Shown here: positions 7,927-15,341 of the stretch, in pieces | How the letters are laid out: each line of letters opens with the position of its first letter | How positions within the stretch are numbered: the stretch's first letter is position 1 | Source of the DNA: Nonomuraea roseoviolacea subsp. carminata | Lineage (GTDB): Bacteria > Actinomycetota > Actinomycetes > Streptosporangiales > Streptosporangiaceae | Reading direction: 5' to 3' | Assembly: GCF_024172185.1 (NCBI RefSeq) | Contig: NZ_JAMZEC010000001.1 | Location: forward strand, 5,600,001 to 5,664,000 | Length of the DNA stretch: 64,000 bases | Position numbers and translations under genes: made by a program | Notes under the pieces: generated by a model | Seen by the model: only the letters and a program-made list of their open reading frames with translations | Database searches by the model: none | Told to the model about the DNA's origin: nothing

Positions 7927-9000
7927 GTGCCCGAGCTGCATCCCAGTGACCGCACCGAGGCGGGGATCACACGCCGGCGCCGCGGGCGGGGCTTCAGCTA
8001 CCACCACGCCGACGGCGCGCCCGTGGACGCCGAGACGCTGGCGCGGATCAAGGCGCTCGCCATCCCGCCGGCGTGGACGGACGTGTGGATCTGCGCCTCG
8101 CCGCACGGTCACCTGCAGGCCGTGGGCACCGACTCCGCGGGACGCCTCCAGTACCGCTACCACGACCTGTGGCGCCAGCAGCAGGACCGGATCAAGTTCG
8201 ACCGGGTGCTGGAGCTGGCCGACCGGCTGCCCGGCTTCCGCAAGGCGGTGGACGAGGGGCTGCGCGGCAGGGGCCTGACCCGGGAGCGGGTGCTGGCCGC
8301 CGCCGCGCGGATGCTGGACGTCGGCTTCTTCCGCGTGGGCGGCGAGAGCTACGACACCTACGGCCTGGCCACCCTGCGGATGGAGCACGTGGCGTGCACC
8401 CGCGGCGCCATCACCTGCCGCTACCCGGCCAAGGGCGACATCCAGCGGGAGGTGGCGATCGCCGACTCCGACGTGTGCTCGGTGATCAGGGCGCTCAAGC
8501 GCCGCCATCCCGAGGGGGAGCTGCTGCGATACCGACAGTGGGGCCGCTGGGTCGACGTGCGCAGCGACGACATCAACGACTACCTGCGCGAGACGATCGG
8601 CGACGACTTCACCGCCAAGGACTTCCGCACCTGGCACGCGACCGTGCTGGCCGCCGTCGGCCTCGCGGTGTCCACCCACGCCGGGGAGGGCGCCGGCGGC
8701 GCGAAGCGCAAGGCGCCCGGGAAGAGCGGGAAAGCGCCCGGGAAGAAGGAGAAGGGGCCCGGGAAGACGGCGCGCAAGCGCGCGGTCGCCCGGGTGATGC
8801 GCGAGGTGTCGGAGTACCTGGGCAACACGCCGACGGTCGCGCGGGAGTCGTACGTGGACCCGCGCGTGGTCGAGGCGTACGAGCGGGGCAGCACGATCGC
8901 GCCGGTGCTGACGGAGCTGGGCGCCGAGGCGGACTTCGGCCAGCTCGCCACCCACGGCGCCGTGGAGCGCGCCGTTATCGACCTGATACGCGCCGTTTGA
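7927..9000 (+). CDS. DNA topoisomerase IB (eukaryotic/poxvirus type)
   Basis: A 357-residue type IB topoisomerase, which relaxes supercoils by nicking one strand through a 3'-phosphotyrosine. The N-terminal domain (TRRRRGRGFSY, IPPAWTDVWI, GHLQAVGTD, RYHDLWR) and the catalytic domain (GLATLRMEHV, DFRTWHATVLAA with Arg and His, and ARESYVDPRVV with the nucleophile Tyr) are all present. Between His and Tyr lies a basic Lys/Gly/Pro-rich insertion (KRKAPGKSGKAPGKK region) that may add DNA contacts. GTG 7927 was chosen because upstream TTG 7894 falls inside the promoter. No good ribosome binding site is seen, fitting a near-leaderless message. Confidence 0.92.
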   Translation: MPELHPSDRTEAGITRRRRGRGFSYHHADGAPVDAETLARIKALAIPPAWTDVWICASPHGHLQAVGTDSAGRLQYRYHDLWRQQQDRIKFDRVLELADRLPGFRKAVDEGLRGRGLTRERVLAAAARMLDVGFFRVGGESYDTYGLATLRMEHVACTRGAITCRYPAKGDIQREVAIADSDVCSVIRALKRRHPEGELLRYRQWGRWVDVRSDDINDYLRETIGDDFTAKDFRTWHATVLAAVGLAVSTHAGEGAGGAKRKAPGKSGKAPGKKEKGPGKTARKRAVARVMREVSEYLGNTPTVARESYVDPRVVEAYERGSTIAPVLTELGAEADFGQLATHGAVERAVIDLIRAV

Positions 9001-9019
9001 GGGATTCTTCCCCGGGCAT
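8995..9019 (+). promoter_or_regulatory. SigB-like promoter of BON-metallophosphoesterase operon
   Basis: GTTT (8995-8998), 15-nt spacer, GGGCAT (9014-9019), starting at the very end of the topoisomerase gene and 24 nt upstream of the BON gene start. Confidence 0.6.
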
Positions 9020-9043
9020 GCGGCGTCAAGGAAGGAGGAACCC

Positions 9044-9292
9044 ATGGAAGCTCCGCAGTACGTCGCGGCCCGCATCCAGCAGGCGCTGGCCGAGGACGCG
9101 CGGACCCACGAGCTCGGCATCCACGTCGACGTCAGAGGCGACCAACTGTTCCTGCGCGGCCAGGTGAGCGGGAACGACCAGCGTGTGCGGCTCGGCGAGG
9201 TGGCGCACGAGGCCGCCCCGGACCTGAAGATGCACAACGAGATCAAGGTCGTCGTCGTCAACGAGCCGGGGGAGGATGAGCACCTTGACTGA
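9044..9292 (+). CDS. BON domain small protein
   Basis: An 82-residue single BON (OsmY-type) domain: alpha-beta-beta-alpha-beta order with VDVRGDQLFLRGQVS and the closing strand EIKVVVVNE. BON domains bind membranes or interact with phospholipid and appear in osmotic-stress proteins. No signal peptide is seen, so it is cytoplasmic. AAGGAGGA precedes the ATG. It overlaps the metallophosphoesterase gene by 17 nt, so the two are translated together. Confidence 0.85.
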   Translation: MEAPQYVAARIQQALAEDARTHELGIHVDVRGDQLFLRGQVSGNDQRVRLGEVAHEAAPDLKMHNEIKVVVVNEPGEDEHLD

Positions 9293-10010
9293 AGTGCGCA
9301 TAGCGGCCGTCGGCGACATCCACCTGGGCGAGGACGTCCGGGGTGAGTACCGCAAACGCCTGGAGGGCATCGAGGAGCGCGCCGACGTCCTCATGCTGGC
9401 CGGCGACCTCACCCGGCACGGCACCCTGGAGGAGGGCCGGGTGGTCGCCGACGAACTGCGCGACCTGCCGATCCCGGTCGTCGCGGTGCTCGGCAACCAC
9501 GACTACCACTCCGACCTCCAGCACGAGATCGCCGGTGAGCTGCGCGACGCCGGGGTGATGGTGCTGGACGACGACGGCGTGGTCGTCGAGTGCGGCGGCA
9601 CCAAGCTGGGCGTCGTCGGCGGCAAGGGCTTCGGCGGCGGGTTCGCCGGCAAGTGCGCGAGCGAGTTCGGCGAGCGCGAGATCAAGGACTTCGTGGCGCA
9701 CACCCGGTACATCGCCGAGAGCTGGAAGATGGCGCTGAAGGAGACGCAGGCCGACCGGCGGGTCGTCCTGTCGCACTACTCCCCGATCAAGGAGACCCTC
9801 GAGGGCGAGCCCCTGGAGATCTACCCCTTCCTCGGCAGCTACCTGCTGGCCGAGGCCGTGGACACGGCCGGGGCCGACCTCATCCTGCACGGCCACGCCC
9901 ACAAGGGCACGGAGAAGGGCCTCACCCCCGGCGGCATCCGGGTCCGCAACGTGGCGCTGCCCGTGCTGGGCAAGGCGTACGCGGTGTACTGCCTGGAATG
10001 CGGCGAATAA
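9276..10010 (+). CDS. Calcineurin-like metallophosphoesterase
   Basis: 244 residues with the full set of dinuclear metal motifs in order: GDIHLGED (D-x-H), AGDLTRHG (G-D), GNHDYH (GNHD), SHYSP and GHAHKG (GHxH). Members hydrolyse phosphomonoesters or diesters; the substrate is not predictable here. It overlaps the BON gene, in a different frame. ATG 9276 is one candidate start; TTG 9285 is nine nt after GGAGG (9271-9275) and would fit the ribosome binding site better, giving a protein three residues shorter. A strong hairpin terminator follows. Confidence 0.88.
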   Translation: MSTLTEVRIAAVGDIHLGEDVRGEYRKRLEGIEERADVLMLAGDLTRHGTLEEGRVVADELRDLPIPVVAVLGNHDYHSDLQHEIAGELRDAGVMVLDDDGVVVECGGTKLGVVGGKGFGGGFAGKCASEFGEREIKDFVAHTRYIAESWKMALKETQADRRVVLSHYSPIKETLEGEPLEIYPFLGSYLLAEAVDTAGADLILHGHAHKGTEKGLTPGGIRVRNVALPVLGKAYAVYCLECGE

Positions 10011-10029
10011 CGCCATACGCCCAGAAATA

Positions 10030-10072
10030 CCGAGAGGGCGGTCGCTCCGGATGGGAGCGGCCGCCCTCTCGG
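10030..10072 (+). terminator. Strong hairpin terminator after metallophosphoesterase
   Basis: CCGAGAGGGCGG (10030-10041) pairs with CCGCCCTCTCGG (10061-10072), extended inward by CGCTCC/GGGAGCG. The stem is about 18 bp with a short loop. Confidence 0.8.
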
Positions 10073-10253
10073 TGGTGCTGCTAAACGATAGATGATCTTT
10101 TTCTGCTGGTTTTCTGTCGGTTCGATGACATTTCAGCTCACGCCGCATAAAGCGGCGAAGCGGGTAACACGCGATGACACAGCCTGACGGTTTGGTCCAC
10201 CGGGCCGGCGTCCACCGGCCCGGTGGGGGTCGAAGGGGGCGTTCGCGGCGCCC

Positions 10254-10403
10254 CTAGACATTGAAGATGCTGACACCGCCGGGGCCCACGAGGAAGCCGA
10301 GGACGATCAGGACGATCCCCCAGAGGAGATCGCGACGGGCCAGAATCACATAGATCCCGGCGATGACGAGAACGACCGCGATGATCCACAGCAAAGTAGC
10401 CAT
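10254..10403 (-). CDS. GPGG-motif small membrane protein (49 aa)
   Basis: A 49-codon gene on the minus strand that a minimum-length filter would miss. It begins MATLLWIIAVVLVIAGIY, continues with a short basic loop (LARRD) and a second hydrophobic helix, and ends GPGGVSIFNV. The GPGG motif with a nearby aromatic/hydrophobic end is a hallmark of a family of tiny actinobacterial membrane proteins of unknown function. A stress-type promoter lies directly upstream, which supports it as a real gene. Confidence 0.8.
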   Translation of the reverse strand: MATLLWIIAVVLVIAGIYVILARRDLLWGIVLIVLGFLVGPGGVSIFNV

Positions 10404-10412
10404 GGCCCGCTA

Positions 10413-10437
10413 CTGCCCGTGCCGAAGGACATTTAAC
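10413..10437 (-). promoter_or_regulatory. SigB-like promoter of GPGG protein gene
   Basis: Minus strand GTTA (10437-10434), 15-nt spacer, GGGCAG (10418-10413), nine nt before the ATG at 10403. Identical core elements and spacing to the element at 7881-7905. Confidence 0.6.
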
Positions 10438-10492
10438 ATCCTTTCCCGATACGTGACATGTTTTCCCGGGTCGCGGCGGGAAGTGGAGGTTC

Positions 10493-11446
10493 ATGACCGC
10501 TTTCGGATACTTCCTTTCCTGCGAAGAACACGGCCCCCAGGAACTCGTCCGGCAGGCCAAGGCGGCCGAGCGGGCCGGGTTCGAGGCGTTGTGGATCTCC
10601 GACCACTTCCATCCCTGGATCGACGAGCAGGGGCAGAGCCCGTTCGTCTGGACCGTGATCGGCGCGATCGCCGAGGCCACGTCCCTGCCCATCACCACGG
10701 CCGTCACCTGCCCCCTGATGCGCGTCCACCCCGTGATCGTGGCCCAGGCGGCGGCCACCTCCGCAGCCCTGTCCGGCGGCCGGTTCAGGCTCGGCGTCGG
10801 CACCGGCGAGGCGCTCAACGAGCACGTCGTCGAGTCCCGCTGGCCGCCCGCCGACGAGCGGCTGGAGATGCTGGAGGAGGCCGTCGGGCTGATGCGGGAG
10901 CTGTTCACCGGCGAGCAGGTGACGCACCGCGGCACCCACTACCGGGTGGACACCGCCCGCCTCTACACGCTGCCGGACGAGCCGCCGCCCATCTACATGT
11001 CCGGCTTCGGGCCCAAGGCGATCGAGCTGGCCGGGCGCATCGCCGACGGCTACATCTCCACCGGGCCGAGCACCGAGATGGTGGAGCAGTTCCACAAGGC
11101 GGGCGGCACGGGCAAGCCGGTGCTCGGCGGCCTCAAGGCCTGCTACGCGCGGGACGAGGCCGAGGCGCGCAGGACCGTCCACCGGCTGTGGCCCAACCAG
11201 GGCATCCAGGGCGAGGCGTCGCAGCTCCTGCCCCTGCCCCGGCACTTCGAGCAGCTCGCCGCATCGGTCACCGAGGAGCAGGCCGTCGGCTCCAGCCCGT
11301 GCGGCCCCGACGTGGAGAAGCACGTCCAGGCGATCCAGGCGTACGTGGACGCGGGCTTCGACGAGGTGTACGTCAACCAGATCGGGCCCGAGCAGGACGC
11401 GTTCTTCGACTTCTACGCCCGTGAGGTCCTGCCGCGCCTGCGCTGA
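10493..11446 (+). CDS. F420-dependent LLM-class oxidoreductase (TIGR03557-like)
   Basis: 317 residues with a luciferase-like TIM barrel. The opening FGYFLSCEEHGPQELVRQA, the DHFHPW signature and PPPIYMSGFGPKA are typical of the F420-dependent glucose-6-phosphate-dehydrogenase-like group (TIGR03557). The enzyme should use deazaflavin F420 for hydride transfer; the substrate is unknown, as most members of this group are not glucose-6-phosphate dehydrogenases. AGTGGAGG precedes the ATG. It stands alone between the GPGG gene and a convergent DUF1360 gene. Confidence 0.9.
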   Translation: MTAFGYFLSCEEHGPQELVRQAKAAERAGFEALWISDHFHPWIDEQGQSPFVWTVIGAIAEATSLPITTAVTCPLMRVHPVIVAQAAATSAALSGGRFRLGVGTGEALNEHVVESRWPPADERLEMLEEAVGLMRELFTGEQVTHRGTHYRVDTARLYTLPDEPPPIYMSGFGPKAIELAGRIADGYISTGPSTEMVEQFHKAGGTGKPVLGGLKACYARDEAEARRTVHRLWPNQGIQGEASQLLPLPRHFEQLAASVTEEQAVGSSPCGPDVEKHVQAIQAYVDAGFDEVYVNQIGPEQDAFFDFYAREVLPRLR

Positions 11447-11451
11447 ACCGC

Positions 11452-11480
11452 CCGGCGCGGGGGAGACGCGCCCGCGCCGG
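11452..11480 (+). terminator. Hairpin between LLM and DUF1360 genes
   Basis: CCGGCGCGGG (11452-11461) pairs perfectly with CCCGCGCCGG (11471-11480) around nine nt. It sits between convergent genes and may terminate both; there is no T-run. Confidence 0.6.
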
Positions 11481-11500
11481 ACGGCCCCGCCCGGACGAGG

Positions 11501-11986
11501 TCAGGACGCCGAGCGCATCAGCCTGGCGTAGGCGAGCTGCAGCCAGTCGGAGACCGCCACCGCGGTCATCGTCGCCCCGACCAGCCGCGTGAACCGGGGC
11601 GCGAACACCAGGCCGGCGGCGTAGGCCGTGGCCGTCCACTGCGCCAGGCAGAACGGGCACGACACCAGCTCGCCGACGGAGTTGCGCGGCTCCTCCTTCA
11701 GCTCCGCGGGCCCCGAGGCCCCCTCGAACCGGGTGAACGGCGCGCGGAGCGGGCTCGTCACCGGGTCCTTGGCGATCAGCCGCGACACCTTGTGGGTGCA
11801 GCCCGCCATCAGCGCGAGATCCAGCACGCCCACCTGCTCCGGCCCCTTGCGCCCGGTCAGTGCCGCCAGGCCCGCCGCCGCGGCGACCGCCCCGCCGTAG
11901 ACGGTGAGGATGCGCAGGTAGCCGCGCAGCGGCCGGTCGTGCTCGCCCTGGTACTCGCGTTCGGTCTTCTCCAGGAAGTCGGTCAT
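11501..11986 (-). CDS. DUF1360 membrane protein
   Basis: 161 residues matching DUF1360: an N-terminal hydrophobic helix (about 26-44), a helix with DLALMAGCTHKVSRLIAKDPVTSPLRAPFTR (the SRLI.KD.VTSP.R.PFT pattern is the family's signature), the CxxC-like CPFCLAQW, and C-terminal hydrophobic segments. Two Cys plus a further Cys suggest a metal or redox site; the function is unknown. A stress-type promoter lies upstream, and a divergent nucleotidyltransferase gene has its own. Confidence 0.88.
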   Translation of the reverse strand: MTDFLEKTEREYQGEHDRPLRGYLRILTVYGGAVAAAAGLAALTGRKGPEQVGVLDLALMAGCTHKVSRLIAKDPVTSPLRAPFTRFEGASGPAELKEEPRNSVGELVSCPFCLAQWTATAYAAGLVFAPRFTRLVGATMTAVAVSDWLQLAYARLMRSAS

Positions 11987-11997
11987 AGGGCCTGGCG

Positions 11998-12022
11998 CTA
12001 CCCCCGCTCCCCGGCTCTAGTC
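11998..12022 (-). promoter_or_regulatory. SigB-like promoter of DUF1360 gene
   Basis: Minus strand GACT (12022-12019), 15-nt spacer, GGGTAG (12003-11998), 11 nt before the ATG at 11986. Confidence 0.6.
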
Positions 12023-12056
12023 GCGTCGCGGACACCGCCGCGCCGCGCGATTCGAC

Positions 12057-12081
12057 GTCTAGCCGGGGACCGCGGGGGTAG
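12057..12081 (+). promoter_or_regulatory. SigB-like promoter of nucleotidyltransferase gene
   Basis: GTCT (12057-12060), 15-nt spacer, GGGTAG (12076-12081), nine nt before the ATG at 12091. It is divergent from the element at 11998-12022. Confidence 0.6.
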
Positions 12082-12090
12082 CCCGATCAC

Positions 12091-12687
12091 ATGAGCAGCC
12101 ACAGTCATGAAGTCACCGACGCGATCCTCGACACGCTCAAACGCGCCAGCTCGGGGTTGAAGGACGCGGGCGTGAAGTTCGCGCTCGCCGGTGGATGCGC
12201 CGCCTACGCCCGGGGGGCCGCGCCATCACTGCACGACGTGGACTTCGTGCTCACCGAGCACGACGTGCCGGCCGCCCTGGAGGCGCTGCGCGGCCTCGGC
12301 TTCGAGACGGCCAAGCCGCCGGAGGACTGGCTGGTCAAGGCGTACGACGAAGGACGCCTGGTGGACCTGATCTTCCGCATCTCCGACCGGCCGATCACCG
12401 CCGAGCTGATCGCGCGGGCCGAGCAGATGAAGGCCTCCGCCGTGATCGTGCCGGTGCTGGAGGCGACGGACCTGGTGATCTCCTGGCTGATGCCGTTGTC
12501 GGAGCACGCCTGCGACTACGGCGCCCTGCTGCCGCAGGTGCGGGCGCTGCGCGAGCAGGTGGACTGGCAGCGGGTGGCGACGGTGACCGCCGACTCCCCG
12601 TACGCGGCCACCTTCCTGACCTTGCTGGAACGCCTCGGCGTGCTGGACGCGCCGGTCGAGCCCAAGGGCGACCCCTCCTGGCCCTGA
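12091..12687 (+). CDS. Nucleotidyltransferase-fold protein
   Basis: 198 residues. The N-terminal part has the pol-beta nucleotidyltransferase pattern: LAGGCAAYARG (Gly-rich), then HDVDFVLTEHD with the metal-binding Asp-x-Asp (D-V-D), followed by a third acidic strand (LVDLIFRISD). This is the arrangement of AbiEii/MNT-like nucleotidyltransferases, which transfer NMP groups to proteins or RNA. No partner antitoxin gene is adjacent, so it is probably not a toxin-antitoxin unit. The very short leader fits transcription from the adjacent stress-type promoter. Confidence 0.78.
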   Translation: MSSHSHEVTDAILDTLKRASSGLKDAGVKFALAGGCAAYARGAAPSLHDVDFVLTEHDVPAALEALRGLGFETAKPPEDWLVKAYDEGRLVDLIFRISDRPITAELIARAEQMKASAVIVPVLEATDLVISWLMPLSEHACDYGALLPQVRALREQVDWQRVATVTADSPYAATFLTLLERLGVLDAPVEPKGDPSWP

Positions 12688-12741
12688 CCCCGGCCCGGCT
12701 CCGGCCTCCCGGAGCCGGCCCCGTCCCGGTCCCCGGGACGA

Positions 12742-12775
12742 CGAAGGGCCGCACCCCGAGGGGTGCGGCCCTTCG
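12742..12775 (+). terminator. Bidirectional hairpin terminator
   Basis: CGAAGGGCCGCACCC (12742-12756) pairs with GGGTGCGGCCCTTCG (12761-12775) around CGAG. It separates the convergent nucleotidyltransferase and PRC-barrel genes. Confidence 0.8.
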
Positions 12776-12786
12776 CCTTGGCCAGG

Positions 12787-13131
12787 TCAGTGCGTCCAGC
12801 GGCCGTAGTAGTCGCCCACCGACGTCCGGTACTCGGGCTCCTTGAAGCGGCCCTCGTCGAACTCCGGAGCGTTCTTGATCTCTTCCTTGGTGCGCGAGAC
12901 GTGCACCTCGCGCTCCTGCGGGTCGATCCGGGTGACGACACTCGCCGGCAGCATGACCTTCTTACCGAAGATCCACGGACCGGTGTCGACGACGATGTAG
13001 CTCTCGCCGACCTCGTACGTGGCCTCGTCGACGGAACCGATCTTTCCGTCGGTGGCGTGGACGTGGTACCCGGTGATGTCCAGCGCCTGGCCGCGGTCGT
13101 AGACGTCAGGGCGATAGTCCCAGAGCTGCAT
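12787..13131 (-). CDS. PRC-barrel domain protein
   Basis: 114 residues. The first 75 form a PRC-barrel beta domain (DITGYHVHATDGKIGSVDEA, YIVVDTG, KKVMLPASVVTRID), an intracellular barrel found in ribosome maturation RimM and in photosynthetic reaction centre H; free-standing copies in actinobacteria are of unknown role. The tail is charged and ends DYYGRWTH. ATG 13131 is preferred as the domain starts immediately after it and AGGACGTGAG lies upstream; the longer frame upstream has no coding character. A stress-type promoter lies 50 nt upstream. Confidence 0.82.
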   Translation of the reverse strand: MQLWDYRPDVYDRGQALDITGYHVHATDGKIGSVDEATYEVGESYIVVDTGPWIFGKKVMLPASVVTRIDPQEREVHVSRTKEEIKNAPEFDEGRFKEPEYRTSVGDYYGRWTH

Positions 13132-13180
13132 TGAGCTCACGTCCTTTCCTTCTTCCGTCTCGTACGTTGGCCTCCTCCGA

Positions 13181-13204
13181 CTACCCGGGGAGCGACAGGT
13201 AAAC
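13181..13204 (-). promoter_or_regulatory. SigB-like promoter of PRC-barrel gene
   Basis: Minus strand GTTT (13204-13201), 14-nt spacer, GGGTAG (13186-13181), about 50 nt upstream of the ATG. Confidence 0.6.
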
Positions 13205-13270
13205 CTCCGGCAAAGACATGAGGCTTCTTCGCCCGCTACGATCCGCCACAACGATCGGAGGAGAGCCCGG

Positions 13271-14086
13271 ATGAGCGAGTGGCCGCGGGAGGAGTGGGCG
13301 CCGCCCGGCGTCGATCCGTCCACGCCCAGCATCGCCCGCGTCCACGACGCCCTCCTCGGCGGCATGGAGAACTTCGCCGCCGACCGGTCCGTCGCCCGGC
13401 GGCTGAAGGAGGCCGTTCCCGAGATGGTGGACCTGGTCTGGTGCGACCGGGCGTTCGTCGGCCGGGTCGTCGACTTCCTCGTCCGCGAGGCCGGGATCCG
13501 GCAGATCGTCGACCTCGGCGCCGGCCTGCCCACCGTCGAGAACACCCACGAGGTCGCCCAGTTCGCCGACCCCTCGACCCGCGTCGTCTACGTGGACGTC
13601 GACCCGATGGTGGAGCCGCACGCCCGCGCCATCCTCAAGGGCAACCCGCACGTGACCGCCGTCACCGCCGACGCCCGCGACGTCGCCGCCGTGCTGGGCC
13701 ACCCCGGGCTGCGGCGGCTCATCGACCTGTCCCGGCCGGTCGGGGTGCTGGCGATCGGGCTGCTGCACCTGTTCCCCGACCAGGACGACCCCCACGGGAT
13801 CGTCCGGAGCTACATGGACGCGCTGCCGTCCGGCAGCCACCTGGCCGCCTCCAACATGCTGGCCGCCGACAACCCGAAGGCCAAGGCGCTGGAGGTGATG
13901 CTCCAGGCCACGATGGGCACCGGCTGTTTCCGCTCCCGCGCGGAGATCGGCCGCTTCTTCGACGGGCTGGAGCTGGTGGAGCCCGGTCTGGTCCACTTCG
14001 CCGAGTGGCGGCCCGACGACCGGCTGCCGCACCCGCTGGCGAGCTGGGAGCAGCTCCTGCTCGGCGGCGTCGCCCGCAAGCCCTGA
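13271..14086 (+). CDS. SAM-dependent methyltransferase, DUF574 family
   Basis: 271 residues of the actinobacterial DUF574/Methyltransf_19 family. Characteristic features are the opening PSIARVHDALLGGMENFAADR, the SAM-binding loop VDLGAGLPTVENTHEVA (about 82-98), the acidic strand VVYVDVDPMV and LIDLSRPVGVLAIGLLHLFPD. Members are abundant in sporulating actinomycetes and their substrates are largely unknown. GGAGGAG lies upstream of the ATG. Confidence 0.92.
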   Translation: MSEWPREEWAPPGVDPSTPSIARVHDALLGGMENFAADRSVARRLKEAVPEMVDLVWCDRAFVGRVVDFLVREAGIRQIVDLGAGLPTVENTHEVAQFADPSTRVVYVDVDPMVEPHARAILKGNPHVTAVTADARDVAAVLGHPGLRRLIDLSRPVGVLAIGLLHLFPDQDDPHGIVRSYMDALPSGSHLAASNMLAADNPKAKALEVMLQATMGTGCFRSRAEIGRFFDGLELVEPGLVHFAEWRPDDRLPHPLASWEQLLLGGVARKP

Positions 14087-14138
14087 CGCCCACCCCCGGC
14101 CGTGACAGGGCCGTGGCCGCGTCGCTAGGGTGGGGACC

Positions 14139-14180
14139 GTGCCGCGCAACCTGATCTGCTCCCCGCCGCCCGCCCTGTAG
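14139..14180 (+). CDS. Candidate 13-aa leader peptide of EamA transporter gene
   Basis: GTG-started mini-ORF encoding MPRNLICSPPPAL, with GGTGGGG just upstream (14130-14135). Its Pro-Pro-Pro codons (14163-14171) are the 5' arm of a terminator-like hairpin and its TAG stop (14178-14180) lies in the hairpin loop. This position is what ribosome-mediated attenuation needs. There is no direct evidence of translation. Confidence 0.45.
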   Translation: MPRNLICSPPPAL

Positions 14181-14252
14181 CGGGCGGCCTCCTCTGCTGA
14201 CATCTCGCCGGGTCTGAGCCGATCCGGGGATGGTCGCCGCCCGCGTACGGGC
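14165..14252 (+). promoter_or_regulatory. Attenuator-like mutually exclusive hairpins
   Basis: Segment 1 GCCGCCCGC (14165-14173) pairs perfectly with segment 2 GCGGGCGGC (14180-14188). An exact second copy of segment 1, GCCGCCCGC (14236-14244, segment 3), can pair with segment 2 instead, and segment 3 can also form a small hairpin GCCCG/CGGGC (14239-14252) followed by CCCTTCC. The arrangement resembles a 1:2, 2:3, 3:4 attenuator upstream of the EamA gene. Confidence 0.5.
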
Positions 14253-14285
14253 CCCTTCCGACCACTCCACCCGGAGAGACCTGTC

Positions 14286-15167
14286 ATGACTGCTGTCCCC
14301 GCTTCCCTTTCCGCGCGCCGGGGAGCCCTCTACATGTCCGCCGCGGCGGCCGCCTGGGGCACCGGCGGCGCCGCGGGATCCCTGCTGTTCCAGACCGCCG
14401 GGCTCGGCCCGGCCGGCGTCTCCCTGTGGCGCTACGCCCTCGGCGCGGCGTTCCTCCTCGGCCTCCTCCGGCTCACCGCCGGCTCCCTCCCGCGGCTCAG
14501 CGCCCGGATGGTCGTCGTGGGCGCCGGGATGGCCGTCTACCAGGCCGCCTACTTCGCCGCCATCGAGCGCTCCGGCGTCGCCGTCGCCACCGTGGTGACG
14601 ATGGGCGCCACCCCCGTCCTCACGGAGCTGGGCGGGCGGCTGCTGCTCGGCGAGCGGTCCGGCCGCACCGGCCTGCTCGCGCTGGCCGCCGCGATGGCCG
14701 GGCTGTTCCTGCTCACGGGCGAGAGCGTGCTGGCGGGCGGCGGCCGGCTCGGCGGCGTCGGGTACGCCCTGCTGTCGGCCGCCGGGTACGCCGCGGTGAC
14801 GCTGTACTCCCGGCGGCACCGGGACGACTCCGGCGGCATGGCCGTGGGCGGCTTCGTCGTCGGCGCGCTGTGCCTGGCGCCGTTCGCGCTGGTCGGCGGC
14901 GCCGTGCCCGAGCCGAGCCTGACCACCGCGGCGCTGCTGCTCTATCTCGGCGCGGTGCCGACGGCGCTGGCCTACGCGCTGTTCTTCCGGGCCCTGACCA
15001 CGCTGCGGGCCGCCACGGTGTCGGTCATCTCCCTCGGCGAGGCCGTCTTCGCGGCCGTGCTCGGGGTGGCCCTGTTCGGCGAGCGGCTGAGCGGGCTCGG
15101 CTGGGCGGGCTGCGCGCTCCTCACGGCCGCGGTCGTGATGCCGGCCGTACGTCCCGAGCAGCGATGA
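14286..15167 (+). CDS. EamA/DMT family exporter
   Basis: 293 residues with about ten hydrophobic helices arranged as two EamA repeats (residues about 12-140 and 155-285), the drug/metabolite transporter layout of RhaT/YdcZ-type exporters. Substrates include amino acids and toxic metabolites; nothing in the sequence decides. The ATG has GGAGAG upstream. It is preceded by a leader peptide and attenuator candidate, which would suit an exporter induced when translation is disturbed. Confidence 0.9.
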   Translation: MTAVPASLSARRGALYMSAAAAAWGTGGAAGSLLFQTAGLGPAGVSLWRYALGAAFLLGLLRLTAGSLPRLSARMVVVGAGMAVYQAAYFAAIERSGVAVATVVTMGATPVLTELGGRLLLGERSGRTGLLALAAAMAGLFLLTGESVLAGGGRLGGVGYALLSAAGYAAVTLYSRRHRDDSGGMAVGGFVVGALCLAPFALVGGAVPEPSLTTAALLLYLGAVPTALAYALFFRALTTLRAATVSVISLGEAVFAAVLGVALFGERLSGLGWAGCALLTAAVVMPAVRPEQR

Positions 15168-15233
15168 CACGCTGAACCGGGGAGCGGGGCGGCGGCGCGG
15201 GAGGCCGGGCACGTGCCCGTATGGGTTAGGGTC

Positions 15234-15258
15234 CGGTACGGCGACGCATGCCGTACCG
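15234..15258 (+). terminator. Hairpin between EamA gene and secA2
   Basis: CGGTACGGC (15234-15242) pairs with GCCGTACCG (15250-15258) around seven nt. It may end the EamA transcript or form the 5' leader of secA2; no T-run follows. Confidence 0.4.
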
Positions 15259-15341
15259 TCGCTCCGCTCCCCACTTCGGACACACTTGTGGAGGTGGGCA
15301 CGAGGGGAACGCGGCCGGGCAGAGCGCGCGTTGGAGGGACT

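Noticed and set aside
12091..12687. Toxin-antitoxin module based on the nucleotidyltransferase fold
   Set aside because: No adjacent antitoxin-like gene; the next genes are a separate terminator and a convergent PRC-barrel gene.
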